A DNA stretch of 64,000 bases, from the NCBI RefSeq assembly GCF_001264245.1, contig NZ_CP011339.1:3720001-3784000 (forward strand), in the 5' to 3' direction. Shown here piece after piece: positions 26,366 to 35,129 of the stretch. Source of the stretch: Microcystis panniformis FACHB-1757. GTDB taxonomy: Bacteria > Cyanobacteriota > Cyanobacteriia > Cyanobacteriales > Microcystaceae. Position numbers and translations under genes: made by a program. Under the pieces are notes generated by a model. That model was not told the DNA's origin and made no database searches. It worked only from the letters and a program-made list of their open reading frames with translations. The number at the start of each line of letters is the position of its first letter. The first letter of the stretch is position 1.

Positions 26366-26441
26366 AAAGAGTATCACCCATTTCTTATGATCAAATGGCC
26401 TTAGCTCATCATAAAGGTCAAAGGTATTAAAGGTGTAAAGG

Positions 26442-26561
26442 TTACTGCCAACCACGCAAATTAAAATAACCCACACAAAAATCAGCCCCTTGGGCTGCTA
26501 ATAAACTTTTCTGTAAAATTGGCAATAAATGGGACTCAATATTATCAAAAATGCGCGGCAT
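26442..26561 (-). pseudogene. N-terminal remnant of a PLD-like helicase-type protein
   Basis: 39 codons from ATG at 26561 read MPRIFDNIESHLLPIL and then AAQGADFCVGYFNLRGWQ before a stop. The DFCVGYFNLRGW motif is the usual start of large PLD-like (phospholipase D fold) plus SNF2 helicase proteins found in bacterial defence islands. Nothing of the remaining body is seen. The 5' part is intact but the gene is truncated. The assignment is from memory of the family and is only moderately sure. Confidence 0.45.
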
Positions 26562-26571
26562 ATATATTTTT

Positions 26572-26668
26572 AATCCGTAGGGTGCGCTCTTCGATAGCGT
26601 AACGCACCGACAATTGTGGTGGGTGATTTTGGTTATGGTGGTGGGTTACGCGTTGCTAACCCACCCTA
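26572..26668. repeat. Palindromic intergenic repeats (GTAGGGTGCG type)
   Basis: GTAGGGTGCG...CGTAACGCACC and GTGGGTTACG...GCTAACCCACC are two adjacent imperfect hairpins directly after the aldehyde dehydrogenase stop. Similar GTAGGGTGCGTT elements recur at 57144, 61393, 61503, 62159 and 62229. Confidence 0.6.
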
Positions 26669-26673
26669 CTGGT

Positions 26674-28038
26674 TTACTTAATCCAAACAGTTTTAACGTT
26701 GACAAATTCGCGAATACCTTCGACACTTAATTCCCGTCCAAAACCAGAACGTTTAATACCCCCAAAGGGCAAGCGAGGATCGGATTTAACCATACCGTTA
26801 ATAAACACACAACCGGCCTCAATTTCGGTAATTAAACGCTCAATTTCTGCGGGGTTATTCGTCCAAGCACTAGAACCTAAACCAAAGGGACTATCATTAG
26901 CTAAAGCGATCGCTTCATCGATATTTTTGACTCGAAATAGTAAAGCCACCGGTCCAAAAAATTCCTCTTTTTCCCCCGGAGAACCGACAGGAATATCGGT
27001 TAAAATCGTTGGTAGATAAAAGTTACCTTTTCCCTCTAAACGTTGACCCCCCACAAGGACTTTACCACCCATAGCGACGGTTTTTTCGACTTGATGGGCA
27101 ATTTCCGAGACGATCGATACCGTGGCCAAAGGACCGATATCAACAGTTTCATCGAGGGGATCACCCACTCTTAAAGCTTGGAATTTAGCCACTAATAACT
27201 GTTCAAATTGATCGGCGACAGTTTCCATGACAATAAACCGTTTAGCAGCGATACAAGTCTGACCATTATTTAACAATCGCGCCGTCACTGCCGTAGCCGC
27301 TGCCGCCTCGATATCGGCACTATCTAAAACGAGAAAAGGATCACTACCTCCCAACTCCAAAACCACTTTTTTGATCTGTTTTCCTGCGGCGGCTGCTAAA
27401 CTCATCCCCGCCGGTTCACTACCGGTTAAAGTGGCGGCTTTTACCCGTTCATCGTTAATTAAATCACTAACGCGATCGGCCCCGATCAAGAGAGTTTGAA
27501 AAGCACCTTCGGGAAAACCGGCTTCTAATAAAATTCTTTCCACCGCTAAAGCTGATTGGGGGACATTAGAAGCGTGTTTGAGTAGGCCGACATTTCCCGC
27601 CATTAAAGCGGGGGCAGCAAAGCGAAATACTTGCCATAAAGGGAAATTCCAGGGCATAACCGCTAAAATCACCCCTAAAGGTTGATAACGGACAAAACTG
27701 CGACTAGCATCGGTGGTAATCAGCACATCTTCCAGATAACCGGCGGCATTATCGGCATAAAAACGACAAACCAAGGCACATTTGAGGACTTCTGCGATCG
27801 CTGATTTGATTGGTTTCCCCATTTCTAAAGTCATGGTTTTAGCCAATGCTACTTGATCCCGTTCCAAAATGTCCGCCGCTTGCCGTAACCACTGTCCCCG
27901 TTCACTGATGGCGGTGCGGCGATACTGCTGAAAAGTCGCCTCAGCTAGGGCCAATTTCGCCGCCAATTCCTCCGAGGTTAGAGGGGTAAAAGTCTTGAGA
28001 ATTTCTCCCGTGGCAGGGTTAACTGAAGCGATACCCAT
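26674..28038 (-). CDS. gabD: NAD(P)-dependent succinate-semialdehyde dehydrogenase
   Basis: About 454 aa from the ATG at 28038 (MGIASVNPATGEIL); a TTG six bases earlier is less likely. Aldehyde dehydrogenase motifs: MPWNFPLWQVFR (cofactor site), VVLELGGSDPFLVL (catalytic Glu region), NNGQTCIAAKRF (catalytic Cys). GGIKRSGFGRELS at the C-terminus is typical of the SSADH/GabD group. In cyanobacteria this enzyme completes the alternative TCA route from 2-oxoglutarate to succinate via 2-oxoglutarate decarboxylase. The pdxA gene lies about 20 bp upstream on the same strand. Confidence 0.9.
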   Translation of the reverse strand: MGIASVNPATGEILKTFTPLTSEELAAKLALAEATFQQYRRTAISERGQWLRQAADILERDQVALAKTMTLEMGKPIKSAIAEVLKCALVCRFYADNAAGYLEDVLITTDASRSFVRYQPLGVILAVMPWNFPLWQVFRFAAPALMAGNVGLLKHASNVPQSALAVERILLEAGFPEGAFQTLLIGADRVSDLINDERVKAATLTGSEPAGMSLAAAAGKQIKKVVLELGGSDPFLVLDSADIEAAAATAVTARLLNNGQTCIAAKRFIVMETVADQFEQLLVAKFQALRVGDPLDETVDIGPLATVSIVSEIAHQVEKTVAMGGKVLVGGQRLEGKGNFYLPTILTDIPVGSPGEKEEFFGPVALLFRVKNIDEAIALANDSPFGLGSSAWTNNPAEIERLITEIEAGCVFINGMVKSDPRLPFGGIKRSGFGRELSVEGIREFVNVKTVWIK

Positions 28039-28061
28039 ATCCAATTGTCTCCTATCGAGGG

Positions 28062-29089
28062 CTATATCTCTAGTTTAGTTCTCCGGTTGTCCCGCTGCTG
28101 ACATAATTCGATCGCTAATTGGATCGCCGCTTGCATACTCTGGGCCCTAGCGATGCCAAGACCGGCGATATCAAAAGCCGTCCCGTGGTCTGGAGAGGTG
28201 CGAACAAAAGGTAAACCGATGGTAGTATTAACAGCACAGTCAAAAGCCATTAATTTCACGGGAATTAGACCCTGATCGTGGTATAATGCCAGATATGCGT
28301 CGGCGGTTTGCCCTGCACCGCTAAACCAAGCGCGTCCGGGTTCCACCCAAAGGGTATCGGGGGGACAAGGCCGATTAATTGGGTTTGCGGGTATTTTTGT
28401 CCCATTGACTGCAACCAAGGCTGTAACCAGTCTTTTTCTTCCCTTCCCAGTTTTCCCGCTTCGCCACTGTGGGGATTAAGGCCGGATATGGCGATTTTGG
28501 GGCGATCGATGCCGAAATCTAGCTTTAAAGACTCGATCAATAGGTCTAATTTTCGGGTCATCAGATCGGGGTTAAGAGCATCAGGAACTTCTCGCAGGGG
28601 GATATGGGTAGTGGCGAGGAGAGTGCGTAAGTTATAGCCGGTTTGAGGCGATTTAGCGACGAATAGCATCCCATAACGGTTAATTCCCGCCATGGTAGCT
28701 AAAACCTCCGTTTGACCGGGGAAATCATAACCTGCCAACTGCCAACAGGATTTAGCGATCGGACCGGTGACAATACCATCAAATTCGCCCTTGAGGGTGC
28801 GTTTTATGGCTTCTTGCAGGTAAAGAAAGCTAATTTCACCACTATGGGCATCCCCACGCCCGCAAACGATTTTTTCTTGATTGTAGGGCAAATCGATCAG
28901 AGAAAAGCGATCGAGGAGATGGGGATCGTGATAGGCTTTTTCGAGAAGCGTTCTGGTGCCGATTAGAGTAATCTGACAAATAGACGAGATTAGGGAATCG
29001 GCGATCGCTTTTAACACCACTTCAGGGCCGATTCCGGCGGGATCACCGACGGGGATAACTAGACGGGGAATAAAATAGGCGGATTCCAT
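28062..29089 (-). CDS. pdxA: 4-hydroxythreonine-4-phosphate dehydrogenase (broken by a 1-base frameshift)
   Basis: The start MESAYFIPRLVIPVGDPAGIGPEVVLKA and ISGLNPHSGEAGKLG are PdxA. In the given sequence the frame is lost after LIGLVPP. The expected rest, PPDTLWVEPGRAWFSGAG to the C-terminus (ALYHDQGLIPVK, TSPDHGTAFDIAG, with metal-binding His), is open in another frame to 28062. Adding one G to the plus-strand G6 run at 28359-28364 restores LIGLVPPDTLWVEPG and a 342-aa protein, the normal length. PdxA oxidises 4-phosphohydroxy-L-threonine in the DXP-dependent pyridoxal phosphate pathway. It probably shares a transcript with gabD. Confidence 0.88.
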
Positions 29090-29175
29090 AAATTTTGGCC
29101 GTCAATATTGCTAATTCTCCCGATTAATCTCATCGTTGACAATTATCAGGAGGGAATAAATCAGTAAACAATCTT

Positions 29176-29309
29176 CAGTTTACCTAAAATGTCGGATGAA
29201 TGCCCCCGCTAAATTTTTCGACAAGACATCAACCTTTGCGGGGGATGAAATCCGACCAGGATATTGACTGCGAAGCACGATTTTAATTCTACCATTTGTA
29301 GGTAAACTG
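29176..29309 (+). repeat. Nested hairpin at the left end of the TnpB element
   Basis: An outer inverted repeat pairs CAGTTTACCTA at 29176 with TAGGTAAACTG ending at 29309. Inside it, GTCGGATGAATGCCCCCGC at 29191 pairs imperfectly with GCGGGGGATGAAATCCGAC ending near 29255. Subterminal hairpins are typical of IS200/IS605 ends, and TTTAC resembles the short A/T-rich targets these elements use. Its place just before tnpB supports a left-end role, but the exact end was not compared with other copies. Confidence 0.6.
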
Positions 29310-29347
29310 TGTTATAATTAAACGATCCAAGGGTCGAGGATTAATCA

Positions 29348-30634
29348 ATGCTAGTCGTAGAAGCCAAGCTAAAAAACGGGACACCAGAACAATATCACCG
29401 GCTTGATGAAGCAATTAGGACATCTCAGTTTGTGCGTAACTCTTGTGTTCGTTATTGGATGGACAATAAGGGGACAACCCGGAATGATCTTCAAAAGCTT
29501 TGTGCGGTACTAGCTAACAATAAAGAGACACCATGGGTTAATAAATTAAACTCTCAAGCTCGTCAATCGGCTGCTGATAGAGCCTGGCAATCAATTAATA
29601 GGTTTTACCAGAATTGTCATGCTAAGATACCGGGGAAAAAGGGTTTTCCTCGGTTCAAAAAGCATAGCCGTTCGGTTGAGTATAAACTAACAGGCTACAA
29701 ACTATCTGATGATAGACGTAAAATCAAGTTCACTGATGGTTTTAAAGCAGGAGAATTTGATTTATGGTGTAATCAAAAAACCTTAGTTTATTATTCAGAG
29801 CAACAGATTAAACGGGTAAGAGTTGTTAGACGTGCTGACGGTTATTATTGCCAGTTTTTGATTGACGTAGAACGGCAAGAATACCATAAACCAACGGGAC
29901 AAATAACAGGAATTGACTTAGGGTTAAAGGAATTTTATACCGATGCTCAAGGGAATACTGTAGAGAATCTACGTTATTTAAGAAAGTCAGAAAAACGACT
30001 GAAAAAAGCACAAAGGAGATTATCAAAACGATTTCGTAAAGGAAAGAAACAGTCTAACAACTATCACAAGCAACGGATAAAAGTGGCTAGACTTCATCTT
30101 AAAGTATCAAGACAACGTAAAGACAAAGCAATTAAAGACGCTTTGGCGTTAGTCCAGTCTAATGATTTGGTAGTCTATGAAGCTTTAAAGGTAAGAAACT
30201 TAGTCAAAAACCGTAAACTTGCCAAGTCGATTAGTGATGCTTCTTGGTATCAATTCACTGAATGGTTGAATTATTTTGCCAAGATTTATCGGATTGTTTT
30301 TGTTGCTGTACCACCACATTTCACGACTCAAGATTGTTCAGTTTGTGGGACGAGAGTTCAAAAAACCTTAAGCACTAGAACTCATCAATGTCCTAATTGT
30401 CAAACAGTCTTAGATAGGGATCATAATGCAGCAATCAACATTCTTAAAAAAGGGTTACAATACTTGGGAAATTATCTCAACGGTACTGTTGGGCAAACAG
30501 AAACCGACCCAAACGCCTTGGGAGAGTCCGACCTCTGGGTTTTCAGTGGAGACATTGAAAATCTAAGTTGTCTCGTTGAACAAGGAATTTCTAACAGCGA
30601 TGTGGAAAGAATCCCCCGTCACAGCGTAGCTTGA
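29348..30634 (+). CDS. tnpB: RNA-guided endonuclease TnpB (IS200/IS605 or IS1341-type)
   Basis: 428 aa. N-terminal OrfB helix-turn-helix region, then a split RuvC domain: Asp190 in ITGIDLGLKE, Glu278 in VVYEALKVRN, Asp358 in DRDHNAAINIL. A zinc finger has Cys330, Cys333, Cys348 and Cys351. All catalytic and zinc residues are present, so it is probably active. TnpB is a guide-RNA-directed DNA nuclease that helps its element persist at a site. No tnpA is nearby, so this is a solo (IS1341-type) copy. The coding region runs into the predicted guide-RNA scaffold at its 3' end. It is inserted between pdxA and corA. Confidence 0.93.
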   Translation: MLVVEAKLKNGTPEQYHRLDEAIRTSQFVRNSCVRYWMDNKGTTRNDLQKLCAVLANNKETPWVNKLNSQARQSAADRAWQSINRFYQNCHAKIPGKKGFPRFKKHSRSVEYKLTGYKLSDDRRKIKFTDGFKAGEFDLWCNQKTLVYYSEQQIKRVRVVRRADGYYCQFLIDVERQEYHKPTGQITGIDLGLKEFYTDAQGNTVENLRYLRKSEKRLKKAQRRLSKRFRKGKKQSNNYHKQRIKVARLHLKVSRQRKDKAIKDALALVQSNDLVVYEALKVRNLVKNRKLAKSISDASWYQFTEWLNYFAKIYRIVFVAVPPHFTTQDCSVCGTRVQKTLSTRTHQCPNCQTVLDRDHNAAINILKKGLQYLGNYLNGTVGQTETDPNALGESDLWVFSGDIENLSCLVEQGISNSDVERIPRHSVA

Positions 30635-30650
30635 CGGTGGGAGTATGTCA
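30500..30650 (+). ncRNA. Predicted omega/re-RNA scaffold at the 3' end of tnpB
   Basis: For TnpB the guide RNA is made from the 3' end of the gene and the element's right end. Here CCCCCGTCA and TGACGGTGGG pair around CAGCGTAGCT (30613-30641), and the tnpB stop codon lies within the 3' arm. The following GAGTATGTCA would be the right terminus, so the guide would start near 30651. The 5' limit is a guess; only the last hairpin is directly visible. Confidence 0.5.
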
Positions 30651-30748
30651 ATGTAATCTCATGGCGATAGATAGTAACTTTAGGCAAATTAAATTTTTTA
30701 ACTTTTCTGTTTTCTTATTGCCCAAATTAGCCAGATTGTTGTAAGCTT

Positions 30749-31906
30749 ATGACCCAACTACAACCGGATATATTCGTTAACCACCGTCCCGATACCGATG
30801 GAGACGAGGAAGAAGACTACTTCGATTATTTTTATGATGAACCGGGTAGTGAACCAGGGACATTAATTATCGAACCGGATGCCAAACCCTCGCGGATTAT
30901 TTTAATCGACTACGATGAAGATAACGCCATTCGCAAGGTGGATATTACTCCCAATGCTTGCGCCCCCTATATTGGCACAAATACCGTGTCTTGGATGGAT
31001 ATTCAAGGGTTAGGTAGTGAGACGGTTTTAAAACAGGTGGGAGAAATTTTTAATCTGCATCCTTTGTTATTAGAAGATGTGGTTAATGTGCCGCAGCGAC
31101 CGAAGTTAGAGGACTATAACAATCAATTGTTAGTGATTTCTCAGATGGTGCGACTGAAAGAAGATGAAAGCGGTTTTGATACAGAACAAGTGAGTTTTGT
31201 CTTAGGAAAACGCTATCTTTTAAGTTTTCAAGAGGAGGAATTACAGGACTGTTTTGAGATAGTCAGAGATCGAATTCGCACTTCCCAGGGACGAGTACGG
31301 AAATCGGGGGCGGATTATTTAACCTATTTATTATTAGATACGATTATCGATGGTTATTTTCCCGTGGTAGAACACTACGAAGATCGGATTGAGGCTTTGG
31401 AAGATATGATCATTAGTAATCCCGATCGAGATACAATGCAGGAAATCTATGATGTCCGTCGGGAATTATTGGCACTGCGTCGCTTAATTTGGCCGATGCG
31501 AAATGTCCTACATTTACTGATGCGTGACCATCATGGTATAATCAGTGATGAAGTACAAATTTATTTTCGGGATTCCTACGACCACGTCATTCAAATTCTG
31601 GAAATTATCGAAGCTTATCGAGAATTAGCGGCGAGTTTGATGGATGTTTATATGTCCACTATGGGCAATAAATTAAACGAAATTATGAAGTTTTTAACCG
31701 TAATTTCGACGATTTTTATTCCCTTAACTTTTATCGTTGGTGTCTATGGCATGAACTTCGAGAATATGCCAGAATTGAAAGGAGAATGGAGTTATTTCCT
31801 TGTCTGGTTAGTCATGTTAGCCGTAGCGGGGGGCTTGATTTTTTACTTCTGGCGCAAAGGTTGGTTTAAACCAATTTATTCCCTGAAAGAGGAAGCAAAA
31901 AGTTAG
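30749..31906 (+). CDS. corA: CorA family magnesium/cobalt transporter
   Basis: 385 aa. Long acidic cytoplasmic N-terminal domain with a Asp/Glu tract (DGDEEEDYFDYFYDEPG), central helices, and two C-terminal membrane helices joined by the signature YGMNFENMPE, the CorA selectivity loop. The C-terminal tail is basic, as expected for the pore mouth. It forms a pentameric plasma-membrane Mg2+ channel. It lies about 100 bp after the TnpB element; its promoter may have been affected by that insertion. Confidence 0.94.
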   Translation: MTQLQPDIFVNHRPDTDGDEEEDYFDYFYDEPGSEPGTLIIEPDAKPSRIILIDYDEDNAIRKVDITPNACAPYIGTNTVSWMDIQGLGSETVLKQVGEIFNLHPLLLEDVVNVPQRPKLEDYNNQLLVISQMVRLKEDESGFDTEQVSFVLGKRYLLSFQEEELQDCFEIVRDRIRTSQGRVRKSGADYLTYLLLDTIIDGYFPVVEHYEDRIEALEDMIISNPDRDTMQEIYDVRRELLALRRLIWPMRNVLHLLMRDHHGIISDEVQIYFRDSYDHVIQILEIIEAYRELAASLMDVYMSTMGNKLNEIMKFLTVISTIFIPLTFIVGVYGMNFENMPELKGEWSYFLVWLVMLAVAGGLIFYFWRKGWFKPIYSLKEEAKS

Positions 31907-31915
31907 TTAACGAAG

Positions 31916-32106
31916 GCAGGAGTCAGGAGTCAGGAGTCAGGAGGCAGGAGTCAGGAGTCAGGAGACAGGAGATTATTTTTATTTATTCTTCCCACACCCC
32001 ACACCCCACACCCCACACCCCACACCCCATCTCCCCACACCCCACACCCCACACCCCACACCCCATCTCCCCACACCCCACACCCCACACCCCACACCCC
32101 ACACCC
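31916..32106. repeat. Tandem repeats (AGGAGTC)n and (CCCCACA)n
   Basis: A 7-bp AGGAGTC array (31916-31970) is followed by a long CCCCACA array (31990-32106) broken twice by CCCCATCT. Together they fill the convergent gap between corA and the CHAT-FHA gene. Length differences between strains are likely. Confidence 0.9.
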
Positions 32107-32134
32107 GACGACAAACTTTTTCGACAAACCCTAA

Positions 32135-33790
32135 TTATTCGACCACAAATGCGAGGATTTGGCCTTGGTGACTGCCGAAGCGAATCTGTAAACCGGACTC
32201 TAGGGGAACTTCTTGGTTATGAACCTGTTTCCAGTGGCCATCTTGATAGATAAAAGTACCAAAACGGGAGAAATCTGCGAGAAAGTATTGATAGTCTGGA
32301 TAATCGGCATTTTTACGGCAAATTATCCGACAATGGTTTTTACTAACCCATTTTTCAGCAATCTGTAGATCATTTTCCATGTCCCGTCCTATATTCATGC
32401 CACCACCACGGATTGACCATTTTCTTTCGGGACGATCGAGATAGTATAAGAAAGCGGCGGGCATGGTTCCGGAGATATTGGGCATAACCGTCGGTGATTG
32501 AGTCTCATCAAGGGTTTGCAGCAATTGCCCGTCGAATTCTGGGTGCATATAGAGAATCGGCAAAGTCCAAGCGGGTTGATTGTACTTGTAGAGGGTTAAT
32601 AATTGCTGCCTAGCGATACGAACGGCCTGATCGATAGGGACTCTTGGACTGGGAAACAACTTGGACATCTGCGCTTCTTTGTCTTTGAAACCGAGGAGGC
32701 TGCGGGTAAAAACTTCGATAAAACTCAAGGCCTCTCGATCGGCGATCGCATCTCGCATGGCCAAAACTGCGGGAACGCCGTGGTGAATCAAGACTTCCGC
32801 CAGACTGCTACGGGGAATCATCTCCTGACCTGATTTAGCGGGATAAGCGCCCCAACAGGCATTAAAAACCGCTAAAATAACTTGATTTCTCACCAAAGCT
32901 TGGGCTAACTCCGTCCCGTTTAGCTGTTCCCCCGGCCGCAGAAATAGGGAACCGCCATTGGGGGCGGCGATTCCGTGGCCGGCGTAGAAAAAAGCTTGAT
33001 ATTTACCCGTATCCAAGGCCCTGGTCAGTTCTTCGGCCTCCGGTCGAATTAAGGTATCGACTTTGACTTTCACTCCCCAATTCTGGAGGGAACTACTGCC
33101 CCCAGGGGAGATGGCCTGGATGAGATTGGTGGCCTCGGATTCCAGTGCCTGGTCGGGATTAGTTTCTCCACTGGTATTAATGGCGGTGAGGTTGAGGGAA
33201 CTAGCGGCGGTTTTAATCTGTTTTTCGCCGATAACTAAGAGAATATTGAGACTATTAGTCGGTTTTATCGGTGGCAATGGTTCCACATCGCTGGTGGTGC
33301 GGCTAAAGAGTATATTCGGATGCAGAGATATGGCCTGTTTACCCGCTTGCTGCATAATTTCCCAGGGCAGCAGAATTAAATAGGGGTTGCGACATTCCAA
33401 GCGAATTCGCAGGGGCTGATTTTTGCCGAGAGCGATTCCCTGACTTTGGGCGAAACTTTGACCAATTGATGCTTGAAATAACCATTGCCAGAGACTAATA
33501 CCTAGTTTCTGCATTAATCGACCGCCATAACTGCCGCCTTCTCCCGAAAGAGTCAGTTTAGGTCGATAATTTGCTTCTAATTGCTCTAACATCGGCAAGG
33601 TCGGCATTTTTTGCAGACAGAACATTTCCTGCCATGCCATCCATTCCGTGGTTAGACTCTCGGTCCATTCACAGTCATGATGCACATATCCCCCCGGTAG
33701 GGGTGCTTTCGTCACCCAACGGGCGAAATTATTACTCGTGGCTAAACTAGCGATGGCTAAATTTAGACTAGGGATGGCATCATCGGTCAT
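32135..33790 (-). CDS. CHAT-domain protease-like protein with C-terminal FHA domain
   Basis: 551 aa. Residues about 90-420 form a CHAT (caspase HetF associated with TPRs) domain. The catalytic dyad is visible: His272 in FFYAGHG and Cys312 in VFNACWG. Residues about 458-551 form an FHA domain: IGRDMENDLQI, VSKNHCRI, FGTFIY. CHAT proteases act in programmed death and phage-defence cascades, and FHA domains bind phosphothreonine. The fusion suggests a protease recruited or triggered by Ser/Thr kinase signalling. The N-terminal 90 residues are not assigned. No kinase or obvious substrate gene is next to it. Confidence 0.85.
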   Translation of the reverse strand: MTDDAIPSLNLAIASLATSNNFARWVTKAPLPGGYVHHDCEWTESLTTEWMAWQEMFCLQKMPTLPMLEQLEANYRPKLTLSGEGGSYGGRLMQKLGISLWQWLFQASIGQSFAQSQGIALGKNQPLRIRLECRNPYLILLPWEIMQQAGKQAISLHPNILFSRTTSDVEPLPPIKPTNSLNILLVIGEKQIKTAASSLNLTAINTSGETNPDQALESEATNLIQAISPGGSSSLQNWGVKVKVDTLIRPEAEELTRALDTGKYQAFFYAGHGIAAPNGGSLFLRPGEQLNGTELAQALVRNQVILAVFNACWGAYPAKSGQEMIPRSSLAEVLIHHGVPAVLAMRDAIADREALSFIEVFTRSLLGFKDKEAQMSKLFPSPRVPIDQAVRIARQQLLTLYKYNQPAWTLPILYMHPEFDGQLLQTLDETQSPTVMPNISGTMPAAFLYYLDRPERKWSIRGGGMNIGRDMENDLQIAEKWVSKNHCRIICRKNADYPDYQYFLADFSRFGTFIYQDGHWKQVHNQEVPLESGLQIRFGSHQGQILAFVVE

Positions 33791-33853
33791 TGTGGTTCTT
33801 GAGAAGTCTATAGAATCTTATTCTAGAGGATTTCTGAACAGTAAGGAAGGGTA

Positions 33854-33976
33854 TTAAGTAGCTGGTTATAATTAAATCAAAAATAGATTTTAGGTTCGAT
33901 CCCCCCTGCCCCCCTTGATAAGGGGGGTGCCGATAGGCGGGGGGATCTGAAAGTTTTTAATACCTACCTACTTAAG
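33854..33976 (+). repeat. MITE, TTAAGTAG-ended element copy 1
   Basis: About 123 bp with ends TTAAGTAG and CTACTTAA. The core is a strong hairpin, GATCCCCCCTGCCCCCCTT then AAGGGGGG...GGGGGGATC. Other copies are at 34975-35115 (inverted) and 51338-51456 (same orientation). This copy touches the end of holA. Confidence 0.8.
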
Positions 33977-34955
33977 TCACCAATAAACAACAAAGTTCAA
34001 TAATTTTTGTTTGCAAAGTTGCCAAAGGTTCTGCACCCCGCTTGAGACGATATTCTAATTCGAGAAGTATGGGCAAGGTGGCGAGAAGTTGCTTAGAAGA
34101 AAAGGATTGTATCTCTTTGCGAATGAAATACAGTCGTTTGGGGTTAGCAATTTCGGCGGCGGCGGCGATATTTTTCTCGTCTTTTTCTCCTTCTTCAATT
34201 TTTAATTTTACTATTGCCCAAGTGCGAAATTGACCCCCTAGGGTGGCAGTGATACCCAGGGGGTTCTCGTTGCGATTTAATAATTCATTGACTAATTCTA
34301 GGGCCTTGCCTGTCTCCCGTTTTAAAATAGCACTGGCTAACTGTAAGCTGCTTTGATTGCTGGCATTGACTAAGCTTAAAATGTCCTTTTTGTCAATAGT
34401 TCCCGCCGAATTATTTTTAAATAAACGCAGTTTTTCTAACTCCATCCACAGCAAGCGGCTGTTATTTCCCACTGATTCAGCTAAGAGTTCGATCGCATCG
34501 GGAGTTAATTTTACTCCCACTTCTTTGGCAATTTCCCTAACTCTTTGGGCAATTTCCTCGACTTTCCAAGGCGGAATTAGTTCAAATTCTTTAACCTCTG
34601 CCTGATTTTGGATAAACTTGCTCGATTTTAAGCGGGAGTCTGGTTTTTTGGTGCTGGTTAATAACAGATAGGAATTTTCGGGTAAATTGGGCAAAGTGCG
34701 CTGTAATTCCTTGAAAATATCCTCAGAACATTGTTGACAAATAACCGTATCGGCTAACCAAACTAAACGATTTCCCATGCCGAAAACTGGAGTCATCGCT
34801 TGATTGAGGGCCTCGATAATTGCCTCATTGCGATCACCATTAATTTTATCATAATTAAACTGTATCCAATTGGGATCGAGAAGTTTTACTTGCAGATTTT
34901 TCACCGCTTGGTTAATAGCAAATTCATCCTCTCCCCAATAAAATATTGTCGGCAT
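33972..34955 (-). CDS. holA: DNA polymerase III subunit delta
   Basis: 327 aa. The sequence MPTIFYWGEDEFAINQAVKNL, ALNQAMTPVFGMGNRLVWL and the C-terminal helical domain (SLQLASAILKRETGKALELV, FRTWAIVKLKI) match HolA. The delta subunit opens the beta clamp during clamp loading. The length is normal. It is bracketed by inverted copies of the same MITE (33854-33976 and 34975-35115), so the gene could be inverted by recombination between them. The 3' end overlaps the first MITE by a few bases. Confidence 0.9.
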   Translation of the reverse strand: MPTIFYWGEDEFAINQAVKNLQVKLLDPNWIQFNYDKINGDRNEAIIEALNQAMTPVFGMGNRLVWLADTVICQQCSEDIFKELQRTLPNLPENSYLLLTSTKKPDSRLKSSKFIQNQAEVKEFELIPPWKVEEIAQRVREIAKEVGVKLTPDAIELLAESVGNNSRLLWMELEKLRLFKNNSAGTIDKKDILSLVNASNQSSLQLASAILKRETGKALELVNELLNRNENPLGITATLGGQFRTWAIVKLKIEEGEKDEKNIAAAAEIANPKRLYFIRKEIQSFSSKQLLATLPILLELEYRLKRGAEPLATLQTKIIELCCLLVT

Positions 34956-34974
34956 AAGTTTCTAATTATAGCAG

Positions 34975-35115
34975 TTAAGTAGGTAGGTGTTAAAAGTTGT
35001 CAGACACCCCTCTGATCAAGGGGGGACTAAGGGGGAATCGGCACCCCCCTTATTAAGGGGGGCAGGGGGGATCAGAAGCGAAATTTATCTTCAATTTAAT
35101 TATAACTACTTACTT
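34975..35115 (-). repeat. MITE, TTAAGTAG-ended element copy 2 (inverted)
   Basis: The same element as 33854-33976 in the opposite orientation, with a short extra segment (CTGATCAAGGGGGGACTAAGG) in its interior. It lies just upstream of holA. Confidence 0.75.
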
Positions 35116-35129
35116 ATCTTGAGGTGTCA

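Noticed and set aside
31990..32106. Long regular CCCCACA array as a possible CRISPR
   Set aside because: The unit is 7 bp with no spacers, so it is a short tandem repeat array. No cas gene is in the window.
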